64,000 bases of DNA from Lawsonibacter asaccharolyticus (GCA_003112755.1 BFBT01000002.1:1-64000), one strand, 5' to 3'. Counted from the first letter of the stretch, positions 24,999 through 34,971 are shown. Numbers and translations: made by a program. Notes: generated from the sequence alone by a model not told the origin.

Positions 24999-26465
24999 AT
25001 GTATTTATTTGTTCATGAAGCAAAATACCACGGCTATGAGCGGGTAGGCGTTGAAAAGTACGCCTACTGCACATGCGGAGCCAAATTCGCACCAACAAAA
25101 GTCGACGAACAGGGAAATCCAGACTCTGACTCTACAACCTGCTGCCCCAAATGTGGGGCAAAATTCGGCAACCGGCAGACCCTGTATCTGCGGAACAAGG
25201 ACGGCCAGATCACATTAACCACATCCAGCAAGGACAAGAACCCTATGCATGAAGTACTGGTAGAGGGTGACATGGTCAAACTAATGAAGGAAGCACCAAA
25301 GGAAGATCTGTCAGAGTATATCTTGAAAGGGAAACCAATCGAGGTCACCCGTTATGCCTTGACTTTCGACACAGCGCATGGTCTGCGGCCTGTTCAACTG
25401 GAGATCGATGGCCGGGAGGTCAACCTAACCGTCACAAACATTGGCAAGGCATGTTCTGGGCTGAGTGCCACCTCTATGAATTTTCCGAAAAATGCCGACC
25501 GATTCAAGGAGGAAATGACCTGGATCCAAATTGCAATGTCCCACACATCTTCACTGGCTGAGGCGGCCAAGGGCCTGCTGAGGTATCCAGTGTTGGACTC
25601 TCTCTACGAAGAGAAAACTCGAAAACTGTGGAATTTTGCTGCATCTGGGTTTTGGGCAGCCTTGGAGGACGGCTATCTGCAGGCAGGGGAGAGGAGTCTG
25701 AAAAAGGCGTTCCCACTGCCCAGGCAGGCCCTGGATCTGGTATTCCGAGGGAAGATCCGGTTTGGGCATGCCTATAAGGTCGTTGAAAAGCTCGGAGATA
25801 ACCTTGGCGTTGAGATGCTCAAATTGGCAGTCGAGATTCTGGGTGATTCGACCAATGATGTCCATGAACTGGCACTGTTTCTGGCCGAGCGCAATACGGT
25901 CGAACGGAAGCGTCTCAAGATCTACCTCACTGAGGAGGTTTGCATCTACCAGGGTATCGAAGAGCCGAAAGCGGCCTGGCACCTGCTGAGGGACTACATC
26001 AATATGTCTGAGGATATGGATGTCCCATACAACCTGTGCCCCAAGTCCCTGAAGCTGCGCCACGACCTGGCGGCCCGCAATCACAAGCTGGTTCTGGAAG
26101 AAATCGAGCGGAAAAAGTTTAAGGAGAAAGCGTCTGCGGAAAACTACGCCTGCCTGGAATGGACCTCCAAGGACGGCAAATGGGCCGTGCTGGTACCCAA
26201 GGACGCCGGCGACCTTGTTAAGGAAGGCGCTGAACTCAGCCATTGTGTGGGCAGCTACGCAAAATATGTCATTGATGGCAGCATGCGTATCTGCTTCCTG
26301 CGGAAAGCCGAAAGCCCTGATAAATCGTTGCTGACGCTCACCGTAAATCAGGATGATTGTTGCACAACTTACCTAGGCTTCGACAACCGCGATGCAGCCG
26401 CAGAAGAGGTCTTTGCTTTGCGCGAGTGGACCAAGGCCCGCGGTCTGACCCTCTGGGAAAATTGA
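24999..26465 (+). CDS. pcfJ: PcfJ-family protein
   Basis: This 488-aa protein has an N-terminal zinc ribbon (CTCGAKF...CCPKCGAKF, residues ~24-53) and a C-terminal PcfJ-like domain with the hallmark ELSHCVGSYAKYVIDG...ICFLRK...SLLTLTV. PcfJ proteins are named from the conjugative plasmid pCF10 and are frequent on Bacillota mobile elements; their biochemical role is not settled. A real start follows AGAAGGAG. Monocistronic: the next gene is the convergent TnpB. Confidence 0.82.
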   Translation: MYLFVHEAKYHGYERVGVEKYAYCTCGAKFAPTKVDEQGNPDSDSTTCCPKCGAKFGNRQTLYLRNKDGQITLTTSSKDKNPMHEVLVEGDMVKLMKEAPKEDLSEYILKGKPIEVTRYALTFDTAHGLRPVQLEIDGREVNLTVTNIGKACSGLSATSMNFPKNADRFKEEMTWIQIAMSHTSSLAEAAKGLLRYPVLDSLYEEKTRKLWNFAASGFWAALEDGYLQAGERSLKKAFPLPRQALDLVFRGKIRFGHAYKVVEKLGDNLGVEMLKLAVEILGDSTNDVHELALFLAERNTVERKRLKIYLTEEVCIYQGIEEPKAAWHLLRDYINMSEDMDVPYNLCPKSLKLRHDLAARNHKLVLEEIERKKFKEKASAENYACLEWTSKDGKWAVLVPKDAGDLVKEGAELSHCVGSYAKYVIDGSMRICFLRKAESPDKSLLTLTVNQDDCCTTYLGFDNRDAAAEEVFALREWTKARGLTLWEN

Positions 26466-26690
26466 ATGTGAACTACCACACGACTAAAGTCGCGGGCTTC
26501 GGGAGGCGGGAGGGACGAATGTCCCGACCGGCTCCCTCTATTTTCCTGTTTAACCGGTCTTATAGGACGATGCCGACCGTCCATGCCGTAGTAGTACAGG
26601 CTAACCCCGGTGTCCCTACCCGGTTTTGTGGATAGCTCTCTATTGTTTGATGGGGGCTACGCTATCGGCAGCGGCACCAGCAAGTCATAG
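26466..26690 (-). ncRNA. Candidate TnpB omega RNA (right end of the element)
   Basis: In IS605-type elements the guide RNA scaffold overlaps the 3' end of tnpB and extends to the right end. The 190 bases after the tnpB stop are rich in GC hairpins (CCGGGTAGGGACACCGGGG, GGGACATTCGTCCC) and end at the GACTTTAGTC hairpin. Position and structure fit; the fold was not computed. Confidence 0.4.
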
Positions 26691-27832
26691 AGCATGCCGA
26701 GCCCCTTCTCCAGGATATTTTCGGCTGCGTTGGGATCCCGCAGGATCACCTCTCCGCAGTGCGGACAAACCCACACACGGTCGCTCAGCTGCAGCTCGCG
26801 GTTTATATATCCGCAGTGGTTGCATGTCTTGCTGGAGGGGAACCACCTGTCGACCACGACAAAGTATTTGCCCTGCCTCTCCAGTTTGTACTGGAGGAAC
26901 ACCCTGAACATGCCGAAGCCATTGTCCATGGTGGACTTCCCCAGGTTGAGCGACCGGGACATCGCCCTCAGATCAATATCTTCCACGCACACTGCGTCGT
27001 AGGAATTGGCTATCTTCCTACTCAGCTTGTGGCAAAAGTCCTTGCGCTGATTGGCGATCTTCCGGTGGAGTTTGTCGACCTTAATTTTTTGCTTGGCGTA
27101 GTTGTTGGAGCCCTTTGTCATTTTGGACAGCCGGCGTTGCTCGCGGGCCAGCTTTGCCTCCATAGTCCGGTAGAAATGCGGGACCCCGGCGTCGTTGCCA
27201 TCGCTGTCCACATAGAAATCAGGGCTGCTGTAGTCCAACCCGATGGCCCGGCCCTTGTTGGGCATCGGTATATAGGGTGTCGGCTCCTGCTCATAGGCAA
27301 AGAGCACGGAGACAAAATACTGCCCGGAGTTGTTCATGGAGACGGTGGCGCTCTTGATCACCCAGTCCTCGGGCGGCACCCGGTGGATGACGGCATCCAC
27401 CAGGCCCAGCTTGGGCAACTTGACCTTGCCGCGGACTGTGCCCTTCTTCTCAGGAGGGATGACCTTGATATTGCCATTGGTCCAGTTTGTGGTATAGGAC
27501 TGCTTGCTATCCTTGCGGGACTTGAATCGCGGATGCTTGGCCCGGCCCTCAAAGAAATTCTTGTATCCGGCAGCAACATGGTAGACTGCGTTTGTCAGAG
27601 CGAACTTGTCCACTTCCTTGAGATATGGGGCGTCCTCTTTCATCACACGATTAACATGGTTGTTGAGATCCATCTTGGACATAGAGCCCATCTTGGCTGC
27701 ATACAGGCCCTCTTGAAGTTCGATGGCCGCGTTGAATACCTTCCGGACACAGCCAAAGGTCTGGAGGAGCTGAGTCATCTGCTCCTCGGAGGGGTGGATA
27801 CGGTACTTTATAGCTCTGTTCACGGTGGGCAT
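26657..27832 (-). CDS. tnpB: TnpB RNA-guided nuclease (IS200/IS605 OrfB)
   Basis: This 391-aa protein has the split RuvC catalytic residues: Asp in AIGLDYSSPDFY, Glu in AVCVEDIDLRAM and Asp in ILRDPNAAENIL. A zinc ribbon lies between the last two (CNHCG...CPHCG). The N-terminal helix-turn-helix/wedge region (FGCVRKVFNAAIELQ) is intact. It should cut DNA guided by an omega RNA from its own right end and help the element persist. The ATG at 27832 has AAGGAGGGG 5 bases upstream. This is a different lineage from the broken TnpB at the left edge. Confidence 0.9.
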   Translation of the reverse strand: MPTVNRAIKYRIHPSEEQMTQLLQTFGCVRKVFNAAIELQEGLYAAKMGSMSKMDLNNHVNRVMKEDAPYLKEVDKFALTNAVYHVAAGYKNFFEGRAKHPRFKSRKDSKQSYTTNWTNGNIKVIPPEKKGTVRGKVKLPKLGLVDAVIHRVPPEDWVIKSATVSMNNSGQYFVSVLFAYEQEPTPYIPMPNKGRAIGLDYSSPDFYVDSDGNDAGVPHFYRTMEAKLAREQRRLSKMTKGSNNYAKQKIKVDKLHRKIANQRKDFCHKLSRKIANSYDAVCVEDIDLRAMSRSLNLGKSTMDNGFGMFRVFLQYKLERQGKYFVVVDRWFPSSKTCNHCGYINRELQLSDRVWVCPHCGEVILRDPNAAENILEKGLGMLYDLLVPLPIA

Positions 27833-27859
27833 GATCACCCCTCCTTTCGCTCTACATAT

Positions 27860-27872
27860 ATATTATATGCGT
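27860..27872 (-). promoter_or_regulatory. CGCATATAAT promoter of tnpB
   Basis: The minus strand reads ACGCATATAATATATATG about 30 bases before the tnpB start, with a perfect TATAAT. Confidence 0.5.
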
Positions 27873-28388
27873 ATGTCACTTACAATATTTGGGCTTGTGA
27901 CTTTCTCCGGAGAAAGTCATGTGGTAGGAGAGGCGTCCCATCAAGCCTTTTGGTTGCTGAGGCAAACAATCCACCTGCAGATGGACATGGTCGGGTATGC
28001 CCTCCATTGTAAAAGTCAAGTAGGAGTGCGCCTAACTCACGACTGAAGTCACGAGAATGCGGCGCGCCCAACTTTCAATGCCAGGCAAAAATGCCCCTGT
28101 CTTCTTTGGGAGATGGGGGCATCGCTTTCTCTGTCCCACATGACGGTGCGTCTTTGTTAAGAAAGAAATGTGGCTGAACTGGGTTTTGTTTGCCGGAACT
28201 GGGGCCTGTGCCGGCTCCCGATGCAGCTTCCCCTCGGGAAGCTGGGTGGGGAGCCTATGTGTGGTTCGTGAGGGTCCTCTTTTGTCGGGCCGGCAAGCTG
28301 GCTGTTGATGACAACAATTTGCTTCCATCGTGCTGACCGTCGCACCGTTTGAACAAGCGGGCTGCGCCAGAATGGGATTCGCAAAATC

Positions 28389-28419
28389 TGCATAGGATAG
28401 TCCAGATACCCAATTCTGG
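28389..28419 (+). promoter_or_regulatory. TGCATAGGAT promoter with ACCCAATT leader
   Basis: TGCATAGGAT (28389-28398), AGTCCAGAT, then ACCCAATTCTGG (28408-28419). It matches the promoter at 7402-7371 almost base for base, though the downstream genes are unrelated. Confidence 0.65.
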
Positions 28420-28467
28420 CGCAATCTAAACTTTGAGGAGGCAAAATTCAAGGAAGGAGCGTGAGCG

Positions 28468-28707
28468 ATGAGCAAACGCAATCCGAAGTCCGGAAAGCAG
28501 AACTCTGGGAAACAGTCTTCCCGCGGCAGTCCGAAAATGAAGTATGGTGACCGCAAGAAAAAGCTGAACAAGGGCGATTGCCGCTATTTCAATATGGGGC
28601 AGTGTTCTCATTTTCATGGAAAGTGCTTTGACTGCAAGGAGTACTTGCACCAAGCCAGCTACCGTCGCAAGTCTAAGCGCGGCGAGAACTGGCGGCATAT
28701 CATGTGA
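28468..28707 (+). CDS. Small basic protein with CCCH-like zinc-binding motif
   Basis: This 79-aa protein has a very basic N-terminus (SKRNPKSGKQNSGKQSS) and a Cys/His cluster CRYFNMGQCSHFHGKCFDC, spaced C-x7-C-x5-C-x2-C with nearby histidines, plausible for zinc. It probably binds nucleic acid. AAGGAGC/GGAG precedes the ATG. It is first in a four-gene operon of small unknown proteins. Confidence 0.7.
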   Translation: MSKRNPKSGKQNSGKQSSRGSPKMKYGDRKKKLNKGDCRYFNMGQCSHFHGKCFDCKEYLHQASYRRKSKRGENWRHIM

Positions 28708-28748
28708 CACAAACAAGAGAGGATAACAAAATTTCAGGAGGTAGTATT

Positions 28749-29162
28749 ATGTCGATGAACATCTATCCCTTTCAGGAACCCGCGGCCTTTGCACTTTGTG
28801 GTGAGGCTGCCAAGCTCATCTGGGAACAGGTTTCGGACGAAGCCGACGAGTTCACCACTGATGGTCTCAGTGATTTGTGGTGCAATCTGTTCGACGCCTG
28901 CTGGTCCAACAGCTTCTCTGGCGAGATCGAGTCTCTGTTTCCGGAACTGACAAGGAATCCCATGGAGCAGAGTTTCGATGACGAGAAACTCGCTATCATC
29001 CCCTGCGACAGGGAACCCGAACTCTTTGAGGCGGCTTATGCCAACAAAGAGGAGCTTCTGGAGGAATTCAAGGAGAAACTGGCGAATGCCGGTATTGAGA
29101 TGCCGGAAAACTTCGACTGGTGGCGCTATATCGTCAAGGTTTCTGGCACCGATTTTAGTTGA
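28749..29162 (+). CDS. Hypothetical acidic protein
   Basis: This 137-aa acidic soluble protein (ELFEAAYANKEELLEEFKEK at the C-terminal helix) has no recognised family. CAGGAGG lies 8 bases before the ATG at 28749; the longer upstream reading overlaps the preceding gene and is less likely. Second gene of the operon. Confidence 0.7.
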   Translation: MSMNIYPFQEPAAFALCGEAAKLIWEQVSDEADEFTTDGLSDLWCNLFDACWSNSFSGEIESLFPELTRNPMEQSFDDEKLAIIPCDREPELFEAAYANKEELLEEFKEKLANAGIEMPENFDWWRYIVKVSGTDFS

Positions 29163-29178
29163 TAGGAGGGAAAATAAA

Positions 29179-29460
29179 ATGTTGAAGAATAACTATCCGT
29201 ACGCCGTCATTGTCCGCTACGACTTCGATGATGATATGGGCGTTTATCCCTGCAAGGACGAAAGTCAGGCGAAGGACCTACTGAAGCGCTTCTTCGAAGC
29301 TGAGGTCGCCGAAGACAAGGCGAACGGACACGACTTCGAGGCTGAGATCTCTGACGACGGCTGGTCCGCCACCATTACTAACTACCGGCGTGATGGCTCC
29401 ATCGACCACACCTGGTGGACAATCGGCAATGTCTATGGAGAGGGGGACGACTTCGCATGA
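29179..29460 (+). CDS. Hypothetical acidic protein
   Basis: This 93-aa protein (MLKNNYPYAVIVRYDFDDDM) has predicted alternating strands and one helix (SQAKDLLKRFFEAEVAED), compact and acidic. AGGAGGG lies 7 bases upstream. Its stop overlaps the start of the next gene (ATGA). Family not recognised. Confidence 0.7.
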   Translation: MLKNNYPYAVIVRYDFDDDMGVYPCKDESQAKDLLKRFFEAEVAEDKANGHDFEAEISDDGWSATITNYRRDGSIDHTWWTIGNVYGEGDDFA

Positions 29461-29693
29461 GCAGGAAGAATAAGGCGATTGACACCTTTAAGAAGGCCGC
29501 TCCCGGCTACTTCGCCGAGGTCATCCCTGACGGCGGTGGCAACTGGCACATCTGCGCCGCCCGGGTGGATGAGCAGACTGGTCAAACCCTGTACGGCAAG
29601 GTCATCGCCTCCTACGCCCGACGGATGCTGGCTGAGAGCATCTGTGCGAACCTGAACATGGCTCGCCACACTACCGGTCTGTCGCCCATCTGA
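29457..29693 (+). CDS. Small hypothetical protein
   Basis: This 78-aa protein with a basic N-terminus (MSRKNKAIDTFKKA), four-base ATGA overlap with the upstream gene and a GAGAGGGGG binding site is the last gene before a strong terminator. Contains LYGKVIASYARRMLAESI, a likely helix. Function unknown. Confidence 0.65.
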   Translation: MSRKNKAIDTFKKAAPGYFAEVIPDGGGNWHICAARVDEQTGQTLYGKVIASYARRMLAESICANLNMARHTTGLSPI

Positions 29694-29708
29694 GACGGCA
29701 TTACAAAG

Positions 29709-29744
29709 CCCCTGTTCCCTTCATGGGATCAGGGGTTGTTTTTT
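29709..29744 (+). terminator. Rho-independent terminator
   Basis: CCCCTG-TT-CCC pairs with GGG-AT-CAGGGG, followed by TTGTTTTTT. Confidence 0.8.
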
Positions 29745-29830
29745 GCAGGGCTCACGGACCATGTAAGAGGCAGTAGGGCAGAGCTGCAGGAAGAAAATCT
29801 ATGTCAGTTCCTTCGCTAAAAAAGACTGGA

Positions 29831-29899
29831 CGAAACCGTTTCGCGCAAATCATTTCCTTCGAATCTGCATAGCATATCATGTTCGAACCAATTAGGAGA
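29831..29899 (+). promoter_or_regulatory. Palindrome, promoter and leader upstream of the 29933 operon
   Basis: CGAAACCGTTTCG (29831-29843), TGCATAGCAT (29866-29875; 29 bases from palindrome centre) and ACCAATTAGGAGA (29887-29899) occur in the same order as upstream of pcfJ. Confidence 0.6.
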
Positions 29900-29932
29900 A
29901 GAACAATTCCCAAACTCAAGGAGGTATATAAG

Positions 29933-30010
29933 ATGGCGGATATTGATCATCTGCTCGATGTCGATGACCTGGTTTTCGACAACACCGAGACCATCCACAG
30001 TGACCGTTGA
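29933..30010 (+). CDS. Very small acidic peptide gene
   Basis: AAGGAGG lies 8 bases before an ATG that encodes a 25-residue acidic peptide (MADIDHLLDVDDLVFDNTET...). Deleting one C near 30000 would extend it by nine residues, so it may also be clipped by an indel. The region to 30142 is otherwise non-coding with GC hairpins. It may be a leader peptide of the operon. Confidence 0.4.
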   Translation: MADIDHLLDVDDLVFDNTETIHSDR

Positions 30011-30142
30011 TCGCTTTGAAACCCGCTGCGGCACATAGGCAACAGGAGCCAGGGGCATAGCCCCAGCCCTTTGCCGGGCCGAGCGTCGGAAAAAACAAAA
30101 TATGCCTCGCATAGCGAGACAGAACAAGGAGGAGAAATACAT

Positions 30143-30355
30143 ATGGAAACCAAGAAAGAATTTGAAGACGAGACTCAGGAACTTCGCAAGACGATCCCGG
30201 TTGAGGTGAGCGTTGAGCTGTCGGTAAACGACATCTTCAACTGGCTCACCGACTGCCAAAATCCTGCGGCCCTGCGCTATCTGGGCAAGTACGCCCTGCG
30301 CTGTGCCGAGGGCCTGGAAAATCCGGACGATGACGACTTCCGATCCAGAGCCTGA
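30143..30355 (+). CDS. Small hypothetical protein
   Basis: This 70-aa acidic protein (METKKEFEDETQELRKTI) has a helical C-terminal half (NPAALRYLGKYALRCAEGL). AAGGAGGAG precedes the ATG. Seventeen bases separate it from the next gene. Not recognised. Confidence 0.65.
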   Translation: METKKEFEDETQELRKTIPVEVSVELSVNDIFNWLTDCQNPAALRYLGKYALRCAEGLENPDDDDFRSRA

Positions 30356-30371
30356 TAGGGGAGGGGTACAT

Positions 30372-31031
30372 ATGAGCTATCATATCGATCTTTCCTTTAA
30401 GGCGGTGGAGAGCCGCGAGGAGGCCATGGACCTCGGGGTTCGGTTCTCCCGAATGGTTGCTGAGTCGCCCTACGCGGACAAGCTGATCCACGACAATATC
30501 TGCTACGCCATTCGCCAATGTTCCGGCGACGAAAGCGGAAACACCATGAGAGGCTGGCTGTACAGCCTTTTCAATGTGCAGTTGTGGTATTGGCCCCAGC
30601 ACAAGCTGGTTGCTATTATCGGAAGAGACTGGCCGGATGCCTGTATGGAGGCGTTTGGACTCCAGCCCCATGAGTTCCAGAACAGCTGCGACCAGGACTA
30701 TGAGTTTGAATCGTGGCCGGATATGGAGTTTTTCCAGAAGGAGATTTCTAGGGCAAAAACAATGGATTTGGATCTGGAGGAATATGGCGAGTGCGACGAG
30801 GGCTATGCCCGCCGCTCAGCCCTGTACGGAAACATCTATGACGCCCTTGGGCTCCATGACTGGGAGCTGGATAACCAGACGGAAAAATACGAGCAGATGG
30901 CTTTCAGTGGCATATATCGGCCGATCCAAATGCTTATGCTTTCCGCGAAAGCGCGTGCTTATATGAAAAAATGGGACGCTGGCATGTCACGGCTATTGGA
31001 CGATATGAAAAATGGAGGAAGAAAGCCGTAG
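30372..31031 (+). CDS. Hypothetical protein
   Basis: This 219-aa soluble protein has helical structure throughout, rich in Trp, Tyr and acidic residues (LWYWPQHKLVAIIGRDWPDA; DYEFESWPDMEFFQKEI). No motif identified. AGGGGAGGGG precedes the start at 30372. Last gene before a strong terminator. Confidence 0.7.
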   Translation: MSYHIDLSFKAVESREEAMDLGVRFSRMVAESPYADKLIHDNICYAIRQCSGDESGNTMRGWLYSLFNVQLWYWPQHKLVAIIGRDWPDACMEAFGLQPHEFQNSCDQDYEFESWPDMEFFQKEISRAKTMDLDLEEYGECDEGYARRSALYGNIYDALGLHDWELDNQTEKYEQMAFSGIYRPIQMLMLSAKARAYMKKWDAGMSRLLDDMKNGGRKP

Positions 31032-31035
31032 AGAA

Positions 31036-31064
31036 ACGCCCCGGGATATCCCGGGGCGTTTTTG
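31036..31064. terminator. Bidirectional terminator
   Basis: The palindromic stem CGCCCCGGGATATCCCGGGGCG is followed by TTTTTG on the plus strand. It separates convergent genes. A similar stem with the shared tail AGTTTTAATGG occurs at 31887-31930. Confidence 0.8.
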
Positions 31065-31069
31065 TAGTT

Positions 31070-31633
31070 TTAATGGGGCCTTTTCTCAGCATCCAGTAGA
31101 GTTTGGACACGCTGGATTTCGGATTTTTTATGAGGCGTCCCACCAGCATTCATTTCAATATACCAGGCCAGAACCTCTTCATAGGTCTGCAGGTCGTTGA
31201 TATGAATACGGATAGTATCTTGTGTCATGCGCATAGAATCGGTGAACTCTTTGTATTTGCTGCCGAAGACCGGGAGTTCATTGTGAATAAACCGGCTGAT
31301 TGCCGTAATACGCTGCAGGCCGTCTACGCAGACATAATCGTTGTATAAACCAGGAGCAACAGACCTGTGCCAGCTTGGATTGTTGAAATACAAATCCCGA
31401 CCAGTTCGGCCGCCTCGCAACAGGAATTCGACATAGGCAATCTGCTGTTTGCGCGTCCAGACATGGCCCCGCTGAAACTCGGGATTAAGCTGCAGGCCAT
31501 AATCTCGGATTTCATCCTCCAAAAAGGAGATCAGTCGATCAATAGGATAATCGACAGCATAGTGTCCAATGTCTGTAAATTGTGGGATGTCTCGAAATTG
31601 GGTGATTTTGACTCCTTTGCTGATAGGATTCAT
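31070..31633 (-). CDS. DUF262-domain protein (GmrSD N-terminal-like)
   Basis: This 187-aa protein has the DUF262 motif set: LNPEFQRGHVWTRKQQIAYVE (ParB-like fold) and CVDGLQRITAISRFI (DGLQR). DUF262 proteins such as GmrS bind and hydrolyse nucleotides and pair with an HNH domain in restriction of modified DNA. Here the HNH half is missing; a separate HNH half lies at 11059. The ATG at 31633 has GGAGGAGGGG 8 bases upstream. It follows a small helical protein in a three-gene minus-strand group. Confidence 0.75.
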   Translation of the reverse strand: MNPISKGVKITQFRDIPQFTDIGHYAVDYPIDRLISFLEDEIRDYGLQLNPEFQRGHVWTRKQQIAYVEFLLRGGRTGRDLYFNNPSWHRSVAPGLYNDYVCVDGLQRITAISRFIHNELPVFGSKYKEFTDSMRMTQDTIRIHINDLQTYEEVLAWYIEMNAGGTPHKKSEIQRVQTLLDAEKRPH

Positions 31634-31651
31634 TTTATTCCCCTCCTCCAT

Positions 31652-31846
31652 TTATCTGCCCCATACGGAAAGAAAAATATTCTGAGCCCCAAATCTTTCG
31701 ATTGCATCGGCCGCCCGATCAATATCGTCGGCCGAATATTTGCTGGCTCTTTTAATCATTGCATTTACATGACTATTGTCAAATTCTTGTTCCAGAGATT
31801 TCCTCAGCCGACGAAGTGCGTTCCCTTTTGTTATGTAGCTTAACAT
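31652..31846 (-). CDS. Small helical hypothetical protein
   Basis: This 64-aa protein, all helix (NALRRLRKSLEQEFDNSHV; DDIDRAADAIERFGAQN), has CGGAGG 8 bases before the ATG. Just upstream of the DUF262 gene (18 bases). It may be a partner or antitoxin-like regulator, unproven. Confidence 0.65.
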   Translation of the reverse strand: MLSYITKGNALRRLRKSLEQEFDNSHVNAMIKRASKYSADDIDRAADAIERFGAQNIFLSVWGR

Positions 31847-31886
31847 ATTTAACCTCCGAGCATATCCAAGAAATACTGTTCCGTCA

Positions 31887-31920
31887 GCCCCGGAGTTAGG
31901 CTCCGGGGCGCTTTTATAGT
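31887..31920 (+). terminator. Terminator-like hairpin
   Basis: The stem GCCCCGGAG / CTCCGGGGC with a TTAGG loop is followed by GCTTTTATAG on the plus strand. It lies between two minus-strand genes, so its direction is puzzling; the sequence resembles the 31036 terminator. Confidence 0.45.
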
Positions 31921-31987
31921 TTTAATGGATCAACATGTGATACGAACTGAACCTCGAACACGCCACTCTCATTTCCTCACTTGAGGC

Positions 31988-32221
31988 TCAGGCTTCATCA
32001 GATTCTTGATCTTCTTGTTCCACACAGGAAGAAACAAACTGCTGTGCTAACGCCTCTTGTGCAGCATAGGCATCTCTCTGAAGCATTTCGTAGCAGGCTG
32101 AATCACGAAAAAGTCCGGACTTGCCCTGTCGCACATACAACATCTGATAATAGGCAATGCTCTTCAACTCGGAAGTGGAGGCAACATGCGAGGTATTGTG
32201 CAAGGCTTCCAATAATTCCAT
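31988..32221 (-). CDS. Small hypothetical protein
   Basis: This 77-aa acidic helical protein (MELLEALHNTSHVASTSELK) has GGAGGAG 8 bases before the ATG. The probable omega RNA element begins ~30 bases upstream, inserted between this gene and whatever promoter it had. Function unknown. Confidence 0.6.
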   Translation of the reverse strand: MELLEALHNTSHVASTSELKSIAYYQMLYVRQGKSGLFRDSACYEMLQRDAYAAQEALAQQFVSSCVEQEDQESDEA

Positions 32222-32252
32222 GGCATTGACTCCTCCATAGTAAAATCACAGT

Positions 32253-32652
32253 TTGACACTCTCCCCGCAGGGGGTAGGCCAATATTTGATCGGGTATTCG
32301 CACGCAGGCACGGATGCCGCCTTATATCCCTACAGCTAAAGCAGAGGGTTTTATGGCGGCATAGATAAGTCTAGTCAACTGTCCCAACCTATAAAGGGTA
32401 CGAGGCTTGCTAAGGGTCCTAACCCTATACAAATCCTGGGGCTTGTAGCTCATCGCATTTGGTACTAGGGTCACTCCCGAGGGAGTAACCCCGAGCGCCA
32501 CTTTTGCGCGCGGCATCTGCGGTACAATCGACCTATGGCTACATCACCGAGTGGTTGACGACACACGCTTTTCGGTCCCGCCAGGATGTACCCGGCGGGA
32601 ATATTTAGTTAGCGTGATACGGTCGGTAGCTGCAGAGCGATGAATCCGATGC
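32253..32652 (+). ncRNA. Probable solo HEARO / IscB-IsrB omega RNA
   Basis: There are 400 bases without a gene and with many stable stems. GCCGCCTTATATCCCT pairs with AGGGTTTTATGGCGGC around a CTAAAGC loop (32301-32360). TATAAAGGGT pairs with ACCCTATA. GGGTCACTCCC pairs with GGGAGTAACCC. CCCGCC pairs with GGCGGG. The series TTTGACACTCTCCCCGC at the 5' side and GAGCGATGA at the 3' side fits the HEARO RNA class of IscB/IsrB elements as I remember it. No IscB/IsrB gene follows; the next gene is LigA on the other strand. Confidence 0.55.
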
Positions 32653-32705
32653 CGACTAAGATACAGGCAAAGATATCAAGCTAATACAGCAGTTTGCGCA
32701 TGAGC

Positions 32706-34688
<1,983 letters not shown>

Positions 34689-34696
34689 CTAATTAG

Positions 34697-34706
34697 AATA
34701 TATGCA
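34697..34706 (-). promoter_or_regulatory. TGCATATATT promoter of ligA
   Basis: The minus strand reads CTTGCATATATTC, 54 bases before the start at 34643. Confidence 0.45.
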
Positions 34707-34750
34707 AGGAAGCAGAAGGCCATTCTGGGATGGGGGAACGGATGGTCAAG

Positions 34751-34910
34751 TCTTTTTTAACGAAGAAAATCGGCAGAGGGATACTTTGTACTGCCTAAAC
34801 TTTAGCATCACGAGCTTCCAGGGGAGCTCGTGTATGGTGTTCAGAGCACTCACGGACCACAGGCAAAGTGACTCCGCCTGTTGGAAAAACATGAAATTCT
34901 TAGTGAAAGA
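34751..34910. repeat. Interspersed inverted repeat, compact copy G (160 bp)
   Basis: Outer ends are TCTTTTTTAACGAAGAAA (34751-34768) and a degenerate ATTCTTAGTGAAAGA (34896-34910). The inner end is CTCACGGACC (34849-34858). The central hairpin is CACGAGCTTCC-AGG-GGAGCTCGTG. Shortest full copy. Confidence 0.7.
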
Positions 34911-34933
34911 CACAAACCTAAAACATACATGGA

Positions 34934-34963
34934 AACCGCCGCCCCAATATCGGGACGGCGGTT
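34934..34963. terminator. Terminator (usable in both directions)
   Basis: The stem AACCGCCGCCC / GGACGGCGGTT has CTTTTGTG on the plus side and TTTCC on the minus side. It follows the 34972 gene stop on the minus strand. Confidence 0.6.
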
Positions 34964-34971
34964 CTTTTGTG

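Larger units (their letters stand above)
26470..28065 (-). mobile_element. IS200/IS605-type element carrying tnpB only
   Basis: The tnpB gene is bracketed by subterminal hairpins. The low-coordinate (right) end has GACTTTAGTC in GCCCGCGACTTTAGTCGTGTGG; the high-coordinate (left) end has CTCGTGACTTCAGTCGTGAG. A further perfect hairpin, GACTTTCTCCGGAGAAAGTC (27900-27919), sits near the left end and resembles a second nested element end. No tnpA is present, so mobility would need a transposase in trans. Boundaries are approximate. Confidence 0.6.
28151..29825. repeat. Interspersed inverted repeat pair E/F enclosing four small genes
   Basis: The left outer end is a degenerate TCTTTGTTAAGAAAGAAA (28151-28168) with inner GGTTCGTGAGG (28263-28273) after a long hairpin. 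The right inner end is CTCACGGACC (29751-29760) and the outer end TTCCTTCGCTAAAAAAGA (29808-29825). Between the arms lie a promoter, four genes and their terminator. Confidence 0.6.

Noticed and set aside
32530..32620. tRNA-like string (ACCGAGTGGTTGACGA followed by a hairpin)
   Set aside because: It resembles a D-arm, but there is no TTCGANNC arm, no matching acceptor stem and no anticodon stem. It fits better as part of the omega RNA-like structure.
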